Part shown: in pieces, positions 23,433 to 34,296 of the stretch
How positions within the stretch are numbered: the stretch's first letter is position 1
Layout: every line of letters starts with the position of its first letter
Assembly: GCA_023078685.1 (NCBI GenBank)
Contig: JALGAS010000004.1
Location: 310,001-374,000, forward strand
Direction of reading: 5' to 3'
DNA from: Neopestalotiopsis rosae
Taxonomy: Eukaryota > Ascomycota > Sordariomycetes > Amphisphaeriales > Sporocadaceae
DNA length: 64,000 bases
Notes under the pieces: model-generated
What the model saw: only the letters and a program-made list of their open reading frames with translations
What the model was told of the DNA's origin: nothing
Database searches by the model: none
Position numbers and translations under genes: made by a program

Positions 23433-24456
23433 GCAGATTGATATATTGACCAACCGACGAGAGGGCGGTCACAATTATGGACAGCATACTCATCCATTGG
23501 CACTGATTTCCGCTTATTGATTCTGGAAAAGTCGAAACAAAAGAAAGCTATTGTGTGAATTTGGGGGGAGTTTTGTGGAGCAGCTGCATTGGTTGGGCGT
23601 TTTATACTGATTTTTTTATAAAACCAAGAGGCACTGTTGAGGGTGTATAGGGGGCAGAACACGCGATGACGTCTGGAGTTGAGCGTCGATGGTGGTGAAT
23701 TTGAGTACCTCGTACAACTACAGCCATGGGGTCCGCTGATGGTTTCGAGTCTCTCAAATGGGGGATGCAGCCCAGCATCGCCTTGCATATTTAATGAGAG
23801 AGCGCGCTCTAGATTGGCCCCTCTGAGTATTAATGAGAATACGTAAAAGATATCCATTGCGACCTGACAAGTTGACATGAGTGAATGAAAATGACCAAGT
23901 GGAGATGTCTTCTCTTTTCTCGGCTCTGTGATGCCGCCGCCGAGAACCTTGTCTTCAAGCTTATACCTCTAGCGCCGACATGAGGCTCTGGGTGTCGTCT
24001 CAACTCCGTCCCATGGCATGGGCATAGAGGCGTTGCAATCCCTGTCGGCAGGGTTGTATGCGCCCAAGTTCTGAGCCGACCCCACATTGATGGGCGTTGA
24101 TGGGCGACCCCTTGCCTCAGATCCAATGATGAGACGTTTCTGGGTCCTTGATTTGGAGGCGAGGATGAGTAGTATACGTGAAAGTCTTGCAGCGACGAAG
24201 AGGGCAATACGAGCATGTATGGCTACCTTCAAGGACATCCGGCCTAAGTATATCTGATGATTGGATGGGTATACCGACTGATATTCCTTTTCTTCATTCC
24301 TTCATTCGCAGTCTACATATTCAACATTTTTCTATTCGACCAATTTCTGGCAGGACCACATTCGCTTCGACTTAATCGACTTTCGTTCAACTAAAATTTT
24401 TTATTACATTTATCAAATTGTCTTTGTGCTTGCACAGCCCTTCATCCATTACCAAT
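23433..24456. other. intergenic, no gene seen
   Basis: About 1 kb between RPB2 and the secreted-protein gene. Open frames here are short and without motifs. The last 200 bases are AT/TTC-rich, consistent with a promoter and 5' UTR. Confidence 0.5.
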
Positions 24457-25089
24457 ATGAAGTTCTTCGTCTTTCTGCTGGGCGCCGCCTGTGTCAGCGC
24501 TGCAGCTGTCGAACCGAGACGTGGCGGCAACAGAAAGGCTGGCTCGCAAACTACGAGCGCGGCTGCTGCGGCCACGGGGGCTGCGACTTCAGGATCGTCT
24601 GGAAGCACTCAGGTTCTCACGGAGATCGGTGGTATTCCGGGCAATGAGTGTCTGACTTTTAGAAATAACGGTACGGAAACCTTGCATTGCTTACAACATG
24701 AAAAGAATATAGTGTGAGGAAATTGACACGCCGGTGTAGGAGAGATTGTCGATGCCGCATGTGTCAACACGGCTGCTGATCGCCAGATGACTCCCACCAC
24801 CCTGGCATCCGGCGACTCTGCTCTCAAGGTGCAGCGTACCTTTACCGCCGGCTTCCGAGCCGATCTCGTCGGTGTGGACGCATGTGTGGGATTCAACGGA
24901 ACCCATTTCAGGGCCGAGGACTGCACGGCGTCGGGTATCGAGCTCGTCACTCTGCAGAATGGTGAGCTGGTGGCCAGCGGAGGCGCTTGTGCCAGCGGCC
25001 ACGACGACGCAGCTCAGATGACGGTGGACACTCAGGGACAGTCGTGTGCCTCGTATACAACCACCGACGTGACGCCCTCGACCTCTTGA
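24457..25089 (+). CDS. small secreted cysteine-containing protein, unknown function
   Basis: Two exons (24457-24670 and 24740-25089, 69-nt intron) give 187 residues. The N-terminus MKFFVFLLGAACVSAAA is a clear signal peptide, followed by a basic RRGGNRK and a low-complexity Ala/Ser/Gly/Thr segment (about 30-55). The mature region has six cysteines (NEC, AAC, DAC, EDC, GAC, QSC), enough for three disulfides, plus a FNGT glycosylation sequon. Size, secretion signal and even cysteine number match fungal small secreted proteins, some of which act at host or cell-wall surfaces. I recognise no characterised family, so no role is assigned. Confidence 0.82.
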
Positions 25090-25187
25090 TCTAGTATGGC
25101 AGTTCTGGGACGATTTTTTGAATATCGTTCTTATTAATATTATAATATGACATACATTTGATCAAAGCTCCCGCTTCTCCCCTAGTG

Positions 25188-26506
25188 TTATAAGTCCCTT
25201 GATCTGCCCTGTCCGTTCGTGTCGGGTCCCGCCAAGACAACAGAGACATCCTTTCTCACTTGAATCCCCATTTCCAGGTCCTCACTCTGCGGTAGCGGCG
25301 GCGGGTGTCTGCTGAAATAACTTGGTCCCTTTCTGCCACTCATGATGGAGTTTGCGCGCGTGGCGTCACGCGAAGCCATGAAGCTGTCGCCCGTCGGGCT
25401 GTCCAGCGTGATATTGTCGGCGCCCGAACTCTGCGGCTTGAGTATGTGGAGCGGCCCGTTGGCAAACAAGGACAGCCGGTGCGACGCCTGGTTGGAAGGG
25501 GTGGCCGACGTCGGTCCTCTGTACTTGGCAATGAGCGTCGTCAGGGGAAGCCCAATGACCACGAGGGTCATGACCCAGGACCCGGCGTCAAAGGGCAAAA
25601 CGTGCGACCCGCTGAGGCCGGATGCCACGTCTAGTCCTGCAAATATGCCTGGAGCTTTGTTAATGATACGTTGAAGAGTAAAAGCGCGGACGAGGAGAAG
25701 AAAAGAAGAAGTATGACCAGATAAAGCAGAGACAAGAAGTACTTACTTGGCAAAATCATGAGCACTCCGTTTCCAATAGCCAGGATCTCCAAGTTGGTCA
25801 GACCTCTCCCTAGTCTCCTGATAATGGTCCTCGTAGCTACAAGGTGCACCGTCAAGTCTGTAGCAAACAGACCGCAAAAGAAGAAGATGGACGCGGCACC
25901 CAAGACCGTTGCCGTTCGTCCAACGGTGTCCATCTGCACCGGTAGCGAGGCATTGCGCAAGATCCAAATGAAGTGCACCACCCACAAGATCTTGATAACG
26001 ACAGTCGCCAGGGCCAAGATTATGGCCGTGATGCGCACCGCCCACTTCCAAGCACTCTGCCAGCACTTGATGAGCGTCCACGCCTGCATGATGAGGGCCG
26101 CCTCGATGAAGGCAAACTGGAGGGCGTTGAAAGCTATGCCGGCGATAAAGGTGTCATAGTCATCCTGCTCCAGGACGCCGCGGTCCTTGGTCCAGACGAC
26201 GTAGTAGTTGGCCAGGACGCCCGGGAAGTACTGGATGAGGAGGCTGAGCCGCACGATGGCCACGACGATGGAGGCGACGTGCACGGCGTTGATGGCGCGG
26301 CGCATGCGCGAGGGCGGCGTCAGCAGCAGGACCATGAGCAGCGTCATGAGGCAGAGCCCGAGCTGCACGCCCCAGCTGATGCACAGGTTGGCCAGCTGCA
26401 CCCGCATCCCGTCGATCAAGGGCATGGGCACCACGATGGGCGTGGTACCGTCGGACCCGACAATGGTGATGTTTTGCAGCCGGGGGTCGGCATGAGGAGG
26501 CGACAT
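25188..26506 (-). CDS. PRE2: STE2/PRE2-type alpha-pheromone receptor (class D GPCR)
   Basis: Seven-transmembrane receptor for the alpha-factor-like peptide pheromone, signalling through a heterotrimeric G protein to the mating MAPK cascade. Two exons (26506-25747 and 25648-25188; 98-nt intron) give 406 residues. Glycosylation sequon NIT at 12-14 lies in the extracellular N-terminus. Hydrophobic segments lie at about 42-62, 73-93, 121-141, 158-180, 199-220, 239-260 and 276-295. Family-typical motifs include TPIVVPMPLIDGMR before TM1, LLTPPSRMRR after it, LQAWTLIK-like QAWTLIKCW after TM3, GRGLTNLEILAIGNGVLMIL leading through TM6, and GLPLTTLIAKYRGP closing TM7. The join at ILPS-IFAGLD fits the family. 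A hydrophilic Ser-rich C-terminal tail (about 110 residues) is expected for desensitisation. Confidence 0.9.
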
Positions 26507-27947
26507 CTTTTTTTATTTATTTTCTGCTGCTATCTCCGGGCCGCTGTTGTGCAGAAAACGTGGCGTGTGATGAAGGCTATCGGCATCATCCCCTGGTACA
26601 TAGATCCAAGGTTGATTCGCTCTGTGATTCTGTGCTCTTTCTCTCCTTCTCGGACTGTTTTTCCCTTCACGCAGAGAAGCTTTTGTGACGAGGTTGAAGA
26701 TGGAGTTCACGTCCCAGCTCGGAATCATACACGCGGCTCGTGGAACGAGGGACCGCCATATCCTTCACAGAAGATGGCAAGGGGGGAAGTACAGGAATGT
26801 AAGCCGAATGGGCTGCTTCTTTTCGAGAGGTAGCGCCCTCCATCCTTTTTTCCCTCGAGAAACCATGTCTCAGATGAAGAGGGTCCGAATCAATGGCCAC
26901 GCCGACCCCCTTTCGGGGACAGCCGTACCGCAAACAACAAAAGGTAAAAACAAGCAAAGAAAAAGCAATAAGGAATGCCAGCAGTCTGGGCGCGCTTGGC
27001 ATACCATCTAGAGTGAGACCCCTGGACAACTCTTCAGCCCCAAGCTTTCCAGCTGGAGTGATGAATTCGTTTTTCTTACTTTGCTTGGGACTGTATTGGT
27101 GAGGAGTTTCTCTCCGTCGGACCATTTCAGCAGTAAAGTATATTGCCTGGTCAGAAAATATTCCTGTCGCATAATCCATCGCATGGAGGCCTAGTGGCGA
27201 TGATTATGCACTAAGATGAGATGTGGCTGTAGACTTCACTCTATGCTTCTGGTTGATTGGTCTGTGTGCAGCTCACTAATACAGAATTGGTCCAGAGACG
27301 GGAAAGGTGATAGGTAAGGAAGCTTTTCCTATGGTCACAAGTCCTAGCCCCATTGTACAACTTGGACAATGCGAACATCTAGATGCGTCTGCGCGCAGCA
27401 TTGGTCTCTTTTGCTATATCCTCTCGTAAGATGACCTGCCCTCGGACGACGAATCCATCAGTCAATGCATCAGGCACCATTTTGGAACTTGACCACAAAA
27501 GCATACCTCGAAAGACGCTGTTCAAAATCATGTCATAAAATAACTTTGGCTCCAAAAGCCATAGCCTCGCTGCCCAGCTACCAAATGTAAGACACATTCA
27601 AGCCCCCATGTGCCAGGCTTGTGCCATCAACGACGAACGCAAAAAACCGGGCCACGAGCAGTTTTCCTTTTACTACCCTAACACTCTCACGCCTCTCCCA
27701 TTACCATCCATTTCAAGACCAAGTGCTCATCCAGTAAACTTTCAACTGCGCTGACCGAAACCCGAGCTCGCTTTGAAATACGAATACGCGTCCTCCCGAA
27801 TTCACCGTCGGATCCTTTTCCTATAGGCGCGGCTCTCGATGAGCCTGTAGCCTGGCCTGTAGCCTCTGTTCAAAGCTCAGACACATGCTTTGCCACTTTG
27901 AAGAACATGAATGTTCACAATTCGTAGCCCCAGGAAATTGATCAAAA
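26507..27947. other. intergenic, receptor promoter
   Basis: Upstream of the pheromone receptor. A 170-codon ATG-initiated minus frame (27179-26667) has one hydrophobic segment but no codon bias or recognised motif, and is not called. No other support for a gene. Confidence 0.45.
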
Positions 27948-28583
27948 TCACCCCTTTGAATGGGCCGATGAAGCAGTCGTCGTCGGGCTGTACGGGCGCG
28001 ACGGCTGTTTCCAATCCTCTTCGGCCCCGCCGAGATAGTCCGAAGGGGGTTCGGAGCGGTATCCGGCCCTTGTGGAGGGCCCGACCGGCGTCTTGTCGTC
28101 ATCCTCCTCATCGGCATCCGACGACGGAGAGCTCACCTTGGCCTCCTCGCCGTCAGGGGAGGAGAGGGAGGAGTCTCCTCGGCCGCCTGTCGTCTCAATC
28201 TCGGCCATGACTTGACCGGGCCCCGAGTCTTGTCCTCCTTCCTTGTCGCTCTTGCTGCCTTGGTGAAGATATTCCCGCCTGTTCGCGGGACTCGGCTCCA
28301 GGGCGGTGGCGCCGTAGCTGGTGGTCGTCTGGTGATACTCATCCGGGCCCACCGGACCGGGGATGATCTCGGACAGGAGAGGTGCCGCTGCAGCATCGTC
28401 GCCGCCCGGAAATCTGCTGGGCTGACTGTGCTCCGCGTCCCCGGCGCGGCGTCGGGAAAAGGCCCGTCGGCGGATGTTGAAGTAGAGGAAGAAAATGACC
28501 AGGACCAGGGCCAGGCCGACGCCCACGACGACCAGGAATTGTGGCGCTCTGGACTGGATGGTCATATTGCCGGTCGACCCCAT
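27948..28583 (-). CDS. single-pass membrane protein with acidic disordered tail, unknown function
   Basis: Intronless frame of 211 residues. A short N-terminus (MGSTGNMTIQSRAP, with NMT as a possible glycosylation site) precedes one strong transmembrane helix (FLVVVGVGLALVLVIFFLYF, about residues 15-34). Basic NIRRRAFSRRRAG then marks the likely cytosolic side by the positive-inside rule. The remaining 160 residues are low-complexity, rich in Ser, Pro, Gly, Asp and Glu (SSDADEEDDDK). This plan is common among fungal surface or signalling adaptors, but no family is recognised. Codon use is GC3-rich and supports coding. The ATG at 28583 was chosen because it gives a short lumenal N-terminus; the frame also extends upstream to 28682. 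Confidence 0.65.
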   Translation of the reverse strand: MGSTGNMTIQSRAPQFLVVVGVGLALVLVIFFLYFNIRRRAFSRRRAGDAEHSQPSRFPGGDDAAAAPLLSEIIPGPVGPDEYHQTTTSYGATALEPSPANRREYLHQGSKSDKEGGQDSGPGQVMAEIETTGGRGDSSLSSPDGEEAKVSSPSSDADEEDDDKTPVGPSTRAGYRSEPPSDYLGGAEEDWKQPSRPYSPTTTASSAHSKG

Positions 28584-29321
28584 TTTTTGGTGATAATCAA
28601 CCGCGGGGTGCGGAAAACCGTGCCAGACGGTGTAATGACAGGAAAAGAAGGAGAAAACAAAAGAGTAAGATATAAAACACAAGATCAGCTGGATGTTTTT
28701 TTATTAAATAGATATATAAACAATAAAAAATAACAAACCGTTATCTTTCCAGGAGGCGAAAAAAATACGAAAGGCGTGCGAGAGGGGTCGCACACATGGT
28801 CATTCTTCCCCATACATGCAGCTCATTTTTTGGAGGTGGTACTATGCTTGGCCTGGGGATTCATGCGGTTGACCTCTTAAGCGATTGGCCGATGGTTCTA
28901 CTCCTCACGCCTTGCATGGCAAACAAATCGTTTCACGTGCACCTATGGCACCCCGAATTCTGATTGCATTTGGGGGGTAGGAGGGAGTGAAGTGCGTAAC
29001 CAGTGTTGCCCCAATGAGGTGATTAGCTATAATTGATAGATTAGCTCATGTTTTATATAGGAATATGTAAAATGCAACCGGCTGGAGCGGGAAATTCGTC
29101 GCTTGAGCTTATCTGATATGCAGGTGTCTTTTATTTTGCATACTTGATTAGCTAGGTTTTTTATATGTACAGGTCAACCTCGATGCGACTTTGCAGGATT
29201 TTCCAGGACTTTCCAGTTGCCATTTCACTAGAGTTCTTTTTTTGCCCGCCATAATGATTTCGTCGATATTTCCTTTTCCTTTGCCTTTTTATTTCTCTTC
29301 TCACGGGTAGACATGATCCTT
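28584..29321. other. AT-rich intergenic region
   Basis: Between two minus-strand genes. It is AT-rich, with a purine run of short A/T tracts near 28690-28770. No coding signal was seen. Confidence 0.5.
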
Positions 29322-30705
29322 TTAAGCGCCAAACCTCGCGGGCAGCGATTCCGTGTCCTTGGCCTTTTGGTTGACCGCGTCGCGCTCGAATCCAGCAACA
29401 GCCTTGTATGCTGCGCCGATACCCTCCAGCTCCTCCTTGGGAATAATGTCGTACACGTTTTCAAACCCATCAGGAGCTCGCTCGTGTGCAAGTTGCAACA
29501 CGTGATCAGGACCATTGGCGCGGTTGGCCATGACAATCTGTGCCGTAGGGGGAAGACGCACGTCTTGGTATGCCTTGAGAGCACCAGGCAGGTCAGTGGG
29601 CTTCTCGACAAGGCACTTTGCCAGCGTCTCGGCATCAATAATGGCTTGTGTCGCGCCATTGGATCCGATGGGATACATGCTAGCAGTTCATGTCAGTAAA
29701 AGAGTGTCGCAAATCAGTCAAGTCATTCGGTACATACGCATGGGCAGCATCTCCGAGGAGAGAGAGACGGCCAAATGACCACTGGTCTACCGGGTCGCGA
29801 TCGCACATGGGAAACTCGAAGACCTTTTCGGTACTATCAATCAGATCCTTCATTTGCAGTCCTCCGCATGTCCATTCGGAGAAGGGTCCAGCGAATTTCT
29901 CTTTCGGGACAGTCTTGGTCCAGTCTGCCGGTGGCGGAGTCAAGTCTGGGTCATTCTCGTCACGCACGCGCAGCTCGGCGATCCAGTTCACCAGCGATTT
30001 TCCTTGCCGGGCTGATCGTCCCGAGATTGGATAGGCAATGAACTTTTGATTCGCATGTCCGGCCCAGATCATTGACGCTCCGGTCAGGTAGGGCTCCCGC
30101 TCAATGCACCCACGCCACAGGATACGTCCAGAGAAACGAGGCGGGCCTTCCTTGGGATAAAGCAGGCGCCGTGCCGTGCTGTTGATACCGTCTGCCGCGA
30201 TCAGAATGCTTCCGCTCATGCTCGGTATCTCGACCGGCTCCTCGCTGTTCCGGCGAGCAAAGTTGGCCGTAATCGACTGCTCATCCTGTGTGTATCCCAC
30301 AAAGGCATGGCCGAGGTGAATCCGTTCGGCACCCACACGCTCCTTGACGGCCTCGAGGAGCATGATTTGAAACTCTCCGCGGTGCAACGAAAACTGTGGA
30401 ATGGTATAACCGGCGCCCATTCCGCGCGGCTCCGAGAGAATCGAGTTGCCATGGCGGCTGTAAAAGTTGAGCTCTTTGGTCTCGACGCCAATATCGTGCA
30501 GTCTCGGTAGCAGACCGAGGTTGCGCAGGATCAAGACGGCCGACGGCTGCACATTGATACCGACACCCAACGTCGTCAGGTGGGAGCTCGCCTCGAAAAT
30601 GTGAATGTCTGTGTAGCCGGCAGCGTGCAGTGCCAGCGCCGTGCTGAGACCGCCAATACCTGCTCCGGCTATGAGGATCCGGGGTTGCGACTTTTGCTCG
30701 GCCAT
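29322..30705 (-). CDS. FAD-dependent monooxygenase, PhzS/salicylate-hydroxylase-like
   Basis: Group A flavoprotein hydroxylase that uses NAD(P)H and O2 to hydroxylate an aromatic substrate. Two exons (30705-29738 and 29679-29322; 58-nt intron) give 441 residues. The FAD dinucleotide fold ILIAGAGIGGLSTALAL begins near residue 10. Then come GVGINVQPSAV, SEPRGMGAG, the second FAD/NADPH segment ILIAADGINS (DG motif), ILWRGCIE, and LLGDAAHAMYPIGSNGATQA (GD motif, about 315-335), where the intron splits the Ala codon. Overall arrangement is close to bacterial PhzS and fungal salicylate or 6-hydroxynicotinate hydroxylases. The substrate is not determinable. The chosen ATG (MAEQKSQPR) sits just before the Rossmann fold; an upstream in-frame start at 30789 would add 28 residues. 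Confidence 0.9.
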
Positions 30706-32025
30706 GATAATAGCATGCGTTGGTTCTTTCTTTCTTCCTGGGCAGACTTTTGGACGTGGAAATGATTCAGATTCCAGACTCACTCCCACACACTAGACGA
30801 AACCAACCAAAATAATCATTATTTAGAGAACCACGTGTTCAAGTACCTCATACGACATCTTTTACCAAATATTTTCCTCCATCTCTTGCCCCCTGGTTCG
30901 TTGCGAAGTCGGCTCCTGCCCCACGCCAAGTTGGGACCGGGGGACCCATAGTAACGATCTTACCCGCTATGGAGTCTGGGGTTAGAAGAAAAAAAATCCA
31001 CACCATTCGGTCCAAGTTCACGGCAATTATTTTGACAGCGAATTTTGGGGAGCCAGCAAATCCTGACTCGTGTTTTAGCAACAGACTTGAAATGACTGGG
31101 AGAGAGCAAACGTGCGTGCCAGTCTACCCAGCATGGCATTGGACAGTCAAGGTCTGTTTTTGGCAATCATGGCTGCTGAAAAGTATGACACGGGTAGTAT
31201 AGGATGATATCCTTTATTGTGATTGGTCCGACGAGCATGCGGGATCTGTTCGTGACGACTGATCCCTCGATTAAGCTCATGGCACGCAGTAGTCGCGCCA
31301 TTAACAACCGTTTATACGCATCGAACCTCTGCCCTGTTTTGCTTGATTTGCATGGAGCGACTCTATATATTGTCTCTCCCTCTCTTGTCTCTCTCTTCTC
31401 TCTCTCCACCACTTCACCAAGAGCAAGAAGAACAATTGATCGTCGTCGGTTCATCCTCGCATGGAACGTCGGGGTTGACGACTGGTACTATAGAATGCAT
31501 CTGTTATGGTTTAAAAACTTTAAAAGAGTTCAAATAAACGTCTGCCCGAGGTCGCACTTGAGCTGCCAAAGATGCCCATAGCCTGCGAAAAGAGCAATCC
31601 GTCCAGCAATATAAGAGTGGTACTTATCAATCAGGGCTACCCATTTATTCATCGTATTTTGGGATCCGTGTAGTATCTACAGAAAGAAGGAAAACAGGCA
31701 CATCATAACGAATAAGTAAACCAGACTTTCTGAAAATTGCTCTATCATCAATAGGTAACAGGGTACGTAACAACGTATGAGTCCCAGATTTGATCTATGA
31801 CTACCTTCCAAAAGACGAATAATGTAATGTGTATGATCTATCATGCGTATGCGGAAAGCCGCAATGCTACAGGGGTTCGGTAGACCTATTTTTATGTTTG
31901 ATTATAGTGAATCATATGCCGAAGTGCCACAACGACAAGGAGACAGAGTTGACTGGGTCATAGTTCACACCCTCAAGGCGATTTTCTCGCCAACGGTCAG
32001 TCTGAGAGGCGCTTTGTCATTCGGC
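30706..32025. other. intergenic, no gene seen
   Basis: About 1.3 kb. It contains a CT-rich microsatellite (31373-31418) and short frames without motifs. Confidence 0.5.
31373..31418 (+). repeat. imperfect CT microsatellite
   Basis: A pyrimidine run of CTCT/CCCT/TTCT units (GTCTCTCCCTCTCTTGTCTC and following). Pyrimidine tracts are common near fungal transcription start sites, but no gene starts immediately beside it. Confidence 0.6.
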
Positions 32026-33786
32026 CTAGTCCGCTCGTCCTTTGCCCTTGCCCTTATCTTTTGCTGAGTGCTGAGCCTTCCCCGTGCTTGCACCCGCGTC
32101 ACCATCAAGCTCTTCTTTGCTACCGCCAAAGTGCCCACCACTGGCAATCCTTAAGAGGCTAGTGCTCTTCTCCTTGTAGTAATTGACAATATTCTTGACC
32201 TGTCCTGGTCTACGCGGCTTTGGCGCAACCAAGTCGCCAGAAGATAGCCCGGCTTCTCGAATCATGAATCCGCTGGCAGTCTGTTGGCCCCACCGAGTAT
32301 CTCGAGAATCTGTTCCATTCACATGACTTGAGGCATCCGAGACAGCACGATCAGTCTCACCGAGCTTGTTCTGTCTGCGTTGGGCGATACGCTTCTTGCG
32401 ATCATCTCGCTCGCGCTGCTTGTCCTTTTTCTTCTGCTCTTTGCGCTTGTCGCGGTCCTGCTGTGCTGTCCGCTTGAGAAACCCACCCTGGAGAGTATGT
32501 GACGTGTGATGGCTCGCAGCACTGTCATTGCTCGGACGCTGTGACTTCGATGAACCTTGGCCATGTGAATGTTTGCTCTTTGTCGCACCGTCACTCGTTT
32601 CTCGAAAGACATCAGTTTCAATGTCGGGCACGCGGGGAGTTGACTGGTTTGCGCCGTCTAAACCAAATATGTGGTTTTCTGCAGCGTCACTCGCCATCTT
32701 TGGTATGAAAGGGAAACTCTTACGCGCGGGCAGCAATGGAAATACCGATCGATATGGAGAGCGGATGTACTCAACACTGGTGGTTGACTCGCGGTATGAC
32801 GATCGATATTGCTCGTGACTACCGTCGAATGATTGTGTCAGAGAGTGCGAGATCCGGCGCCAGATGTCGCGGACGGGATGATGGCTTTCCACTACTCTGG
32901 GCATAGTGGACACGGGATCCCCTGCTTGACTTGCCACTAAGCTTACGCGACTTGCATCAGAACGACGTTGAAGACGTTCAAAATGCTTGATACGATCTTT
33001 GATTGGAGATTCATGGTTGACTGCCGGCGGCGTAGGGGAAGAGGCAGGGGGCGGCTCTGGTGTATGGGAGTAGGTCGAGGGCTCATTTTGCTCCTGTCCA
33101 TCTAAGAAGGTGCACTCGAAATCATTGACAGTTATCTCGGTGGCCAAGGCCGGGGGCGTGGACTCTTTCGGGCCCGAAATGGAGCTTTTCTGCCGGGCAA
33201 AAGATAGGAAAGAGCCTGGAGAAGACCGGTCGTGACGACGGCGCAGCTCCGAAATCCTACATTCGCGATGTAATGACTTGTCATCCTCTGGCAGCACGCA
33301 AAATACCCCATGGTTGTAGGACAGGTCCGTTTGCGTACCAAAGTCCTTGCTCCGACGAAGTGGATCGATGCTGCTCGATGGCTGGGCACCGTCTACCTTT
33401 TGAATGCTGTCGGAGGTATCAGGATCGATCATGGACTTCTGGGGTGATTCGGGCACTTTGACGGGCCTGGGAGCGCGGGACGAACTTGACCCGGTGCTGT
33501 TGGCTGCGTCCAAAATTTCAAACTTGGACACCAATGATCCAAGTCTAGAGAGGCGCTTCTGGGCCACAGCGTTTGCACGAGAATCTTCCTCTCTCACAGA
33601 CTGCTGACTCTGATTGGGAATCTGGGCATTGAGATTTGTAGAATCTATGTGATTCATCGATTCGAAGCCAAATTTTGACTTGCTTCGATGGAGTCGGAGT
33701 GGCTGAGGACAGAGCTCAGGGGGCGGGCTCTCAAAGCGCACTGGGGAGCTCAGAGACGAGCCAGTCGAAGTAGCACCGGAAGCCAT
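32026..33786 (-). CDS. large disordered basic protein of unknown function
   Basis: Intronless frame of 586 residues from ATG 33786. It is mostly low-complexity and hydrophilic, with many Ser, Pro, Arg and Lys and frequent RRxS/SP sites that suit kinase regulation. Features seen: N-terminal SSPVRFESPPPELCPQPLRL; a KRLSRLGSLVSKFEI segment; HFERLQRRSDASRVSLV; and a strongly charged likely coiled coil DRDKRKEQKKKDKQRERDDR. Near the C-terminus is KNIVNYYKEKSTSLLRIASG, then a Lys/Gly-rich end. There is no signal peptide or membrane segment. The frame continues upstream without an ATG to 33897. A real gene is supported by the length of the open frame; no family is recognised. Confidence 0.72.
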   Translation of the reverse strand: MASGATSTGSSLSSPVRFESPPPELCPQPLRLHRSKSKFGFESMNHIDSTNLNAQIPNQSQQSVREEDSRANAVAQKRLSRLGSLVSKFEILDAANSTGSSSSRAPRPVKVPESPQKSMIDPDTSDSIQKVDGAQPSSSIDPLRRSKDFGTQTDLSYNHGVFCVLPEDDKSLHRECRISELRRRHDRSSPGSFLSFARQKSSISGPKESTPPALATEITVNDFECTFLDGQEQNEPSTYSHTPEPPPASSPTPPAVNHESPIKDRIKHFERLQRRSDASRVSLVASQAGDPVSTMPRVVESHHPVRDIWRRISHSLTQSFDGSHEQYRSSYRESTTSVEYIRSPYRSVFPLLPARKSFPFIPKMASDAAENHIFGLDGANQSTPRVPDIETDVFRETSDGATKSKHSHGQGSSKSQRPSNDSAASHHTSHTLQGGFLKRTAQQDRDKRKEQKKKDKQRERDDRKKRIAQRRQNKLGETDRAVSDASSHVNGTDSRDTRWGQQTASGFMIREAGLSSGDLVAPKPRRPGQVKNIVNYYKEKSTSLLRIASGGHFGGSKEELDGDAGASTGKAQHSAKDKGKGKGRAD

Positions 33787-34296
33787 GGAAACAACGCGTG
33801 ATATGAAATACAGCAGGAGTCCAAGAATTCCAAAAGAAGACTCAGGCCAAAAAAAGAAAAGTTTGTCAATGATCAACTCGAGTCTTCTTGCACTCAAAAC
33901 AATAGCGAGACTGATCTTGAAGTTGGACGGTTGAGATCAGAACGAATACAAAGTGAGAGAATCATCACAGACACGGACGCTCTGCATAGAGTGTTTAGCA
34001 ACCGCAGAGCTCCTTCCTCTCCTGAAAACTACACCGGTCTATTCCACGAAGCAGCAAGGACATGAAACAGGAAGTCATGAAACGACCATGTCTCAATGGA
34101 AGTTGCAAGCATGGAAAAGTGCTTGCCAATAAATGTCACCTGGAGACAGTGAATAACAAGTACAGACTTTCTGCATCGTGTCACGAAGAAGCGTCAACTC
34201 ATGGGAATCGGGATTAGAATACTAGAGATTATTTCGTTTTTCTTTCCACATGTATTGTGCTTTTTCTATGGAAACATGAGGTTATTATGAAAGAGA
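33787..34296. other. short intergenic region, no gene seen
   Basis: Promoter of the disordered-protein gene and the 3' end of Vps23. Nothing else was seen. Confidence 0.5.

Noticed and set aside
25973..26833. 286-codon plus-strand frame over the pheromone receptor
   Set aside because: His/Arg/Asp-rich nonsense composition typical of a shadow frame; the minus strand encodes a clear seven-helix receptor.
26667..27179. 170-codon ATG-initiated minus frame upstream of the receptor, with one hydrophobic segment
   Set aside because: No codon bias, no recognised motif and position in the receptor's upstream region. It could be a leader region or chance frame, so it is not called.
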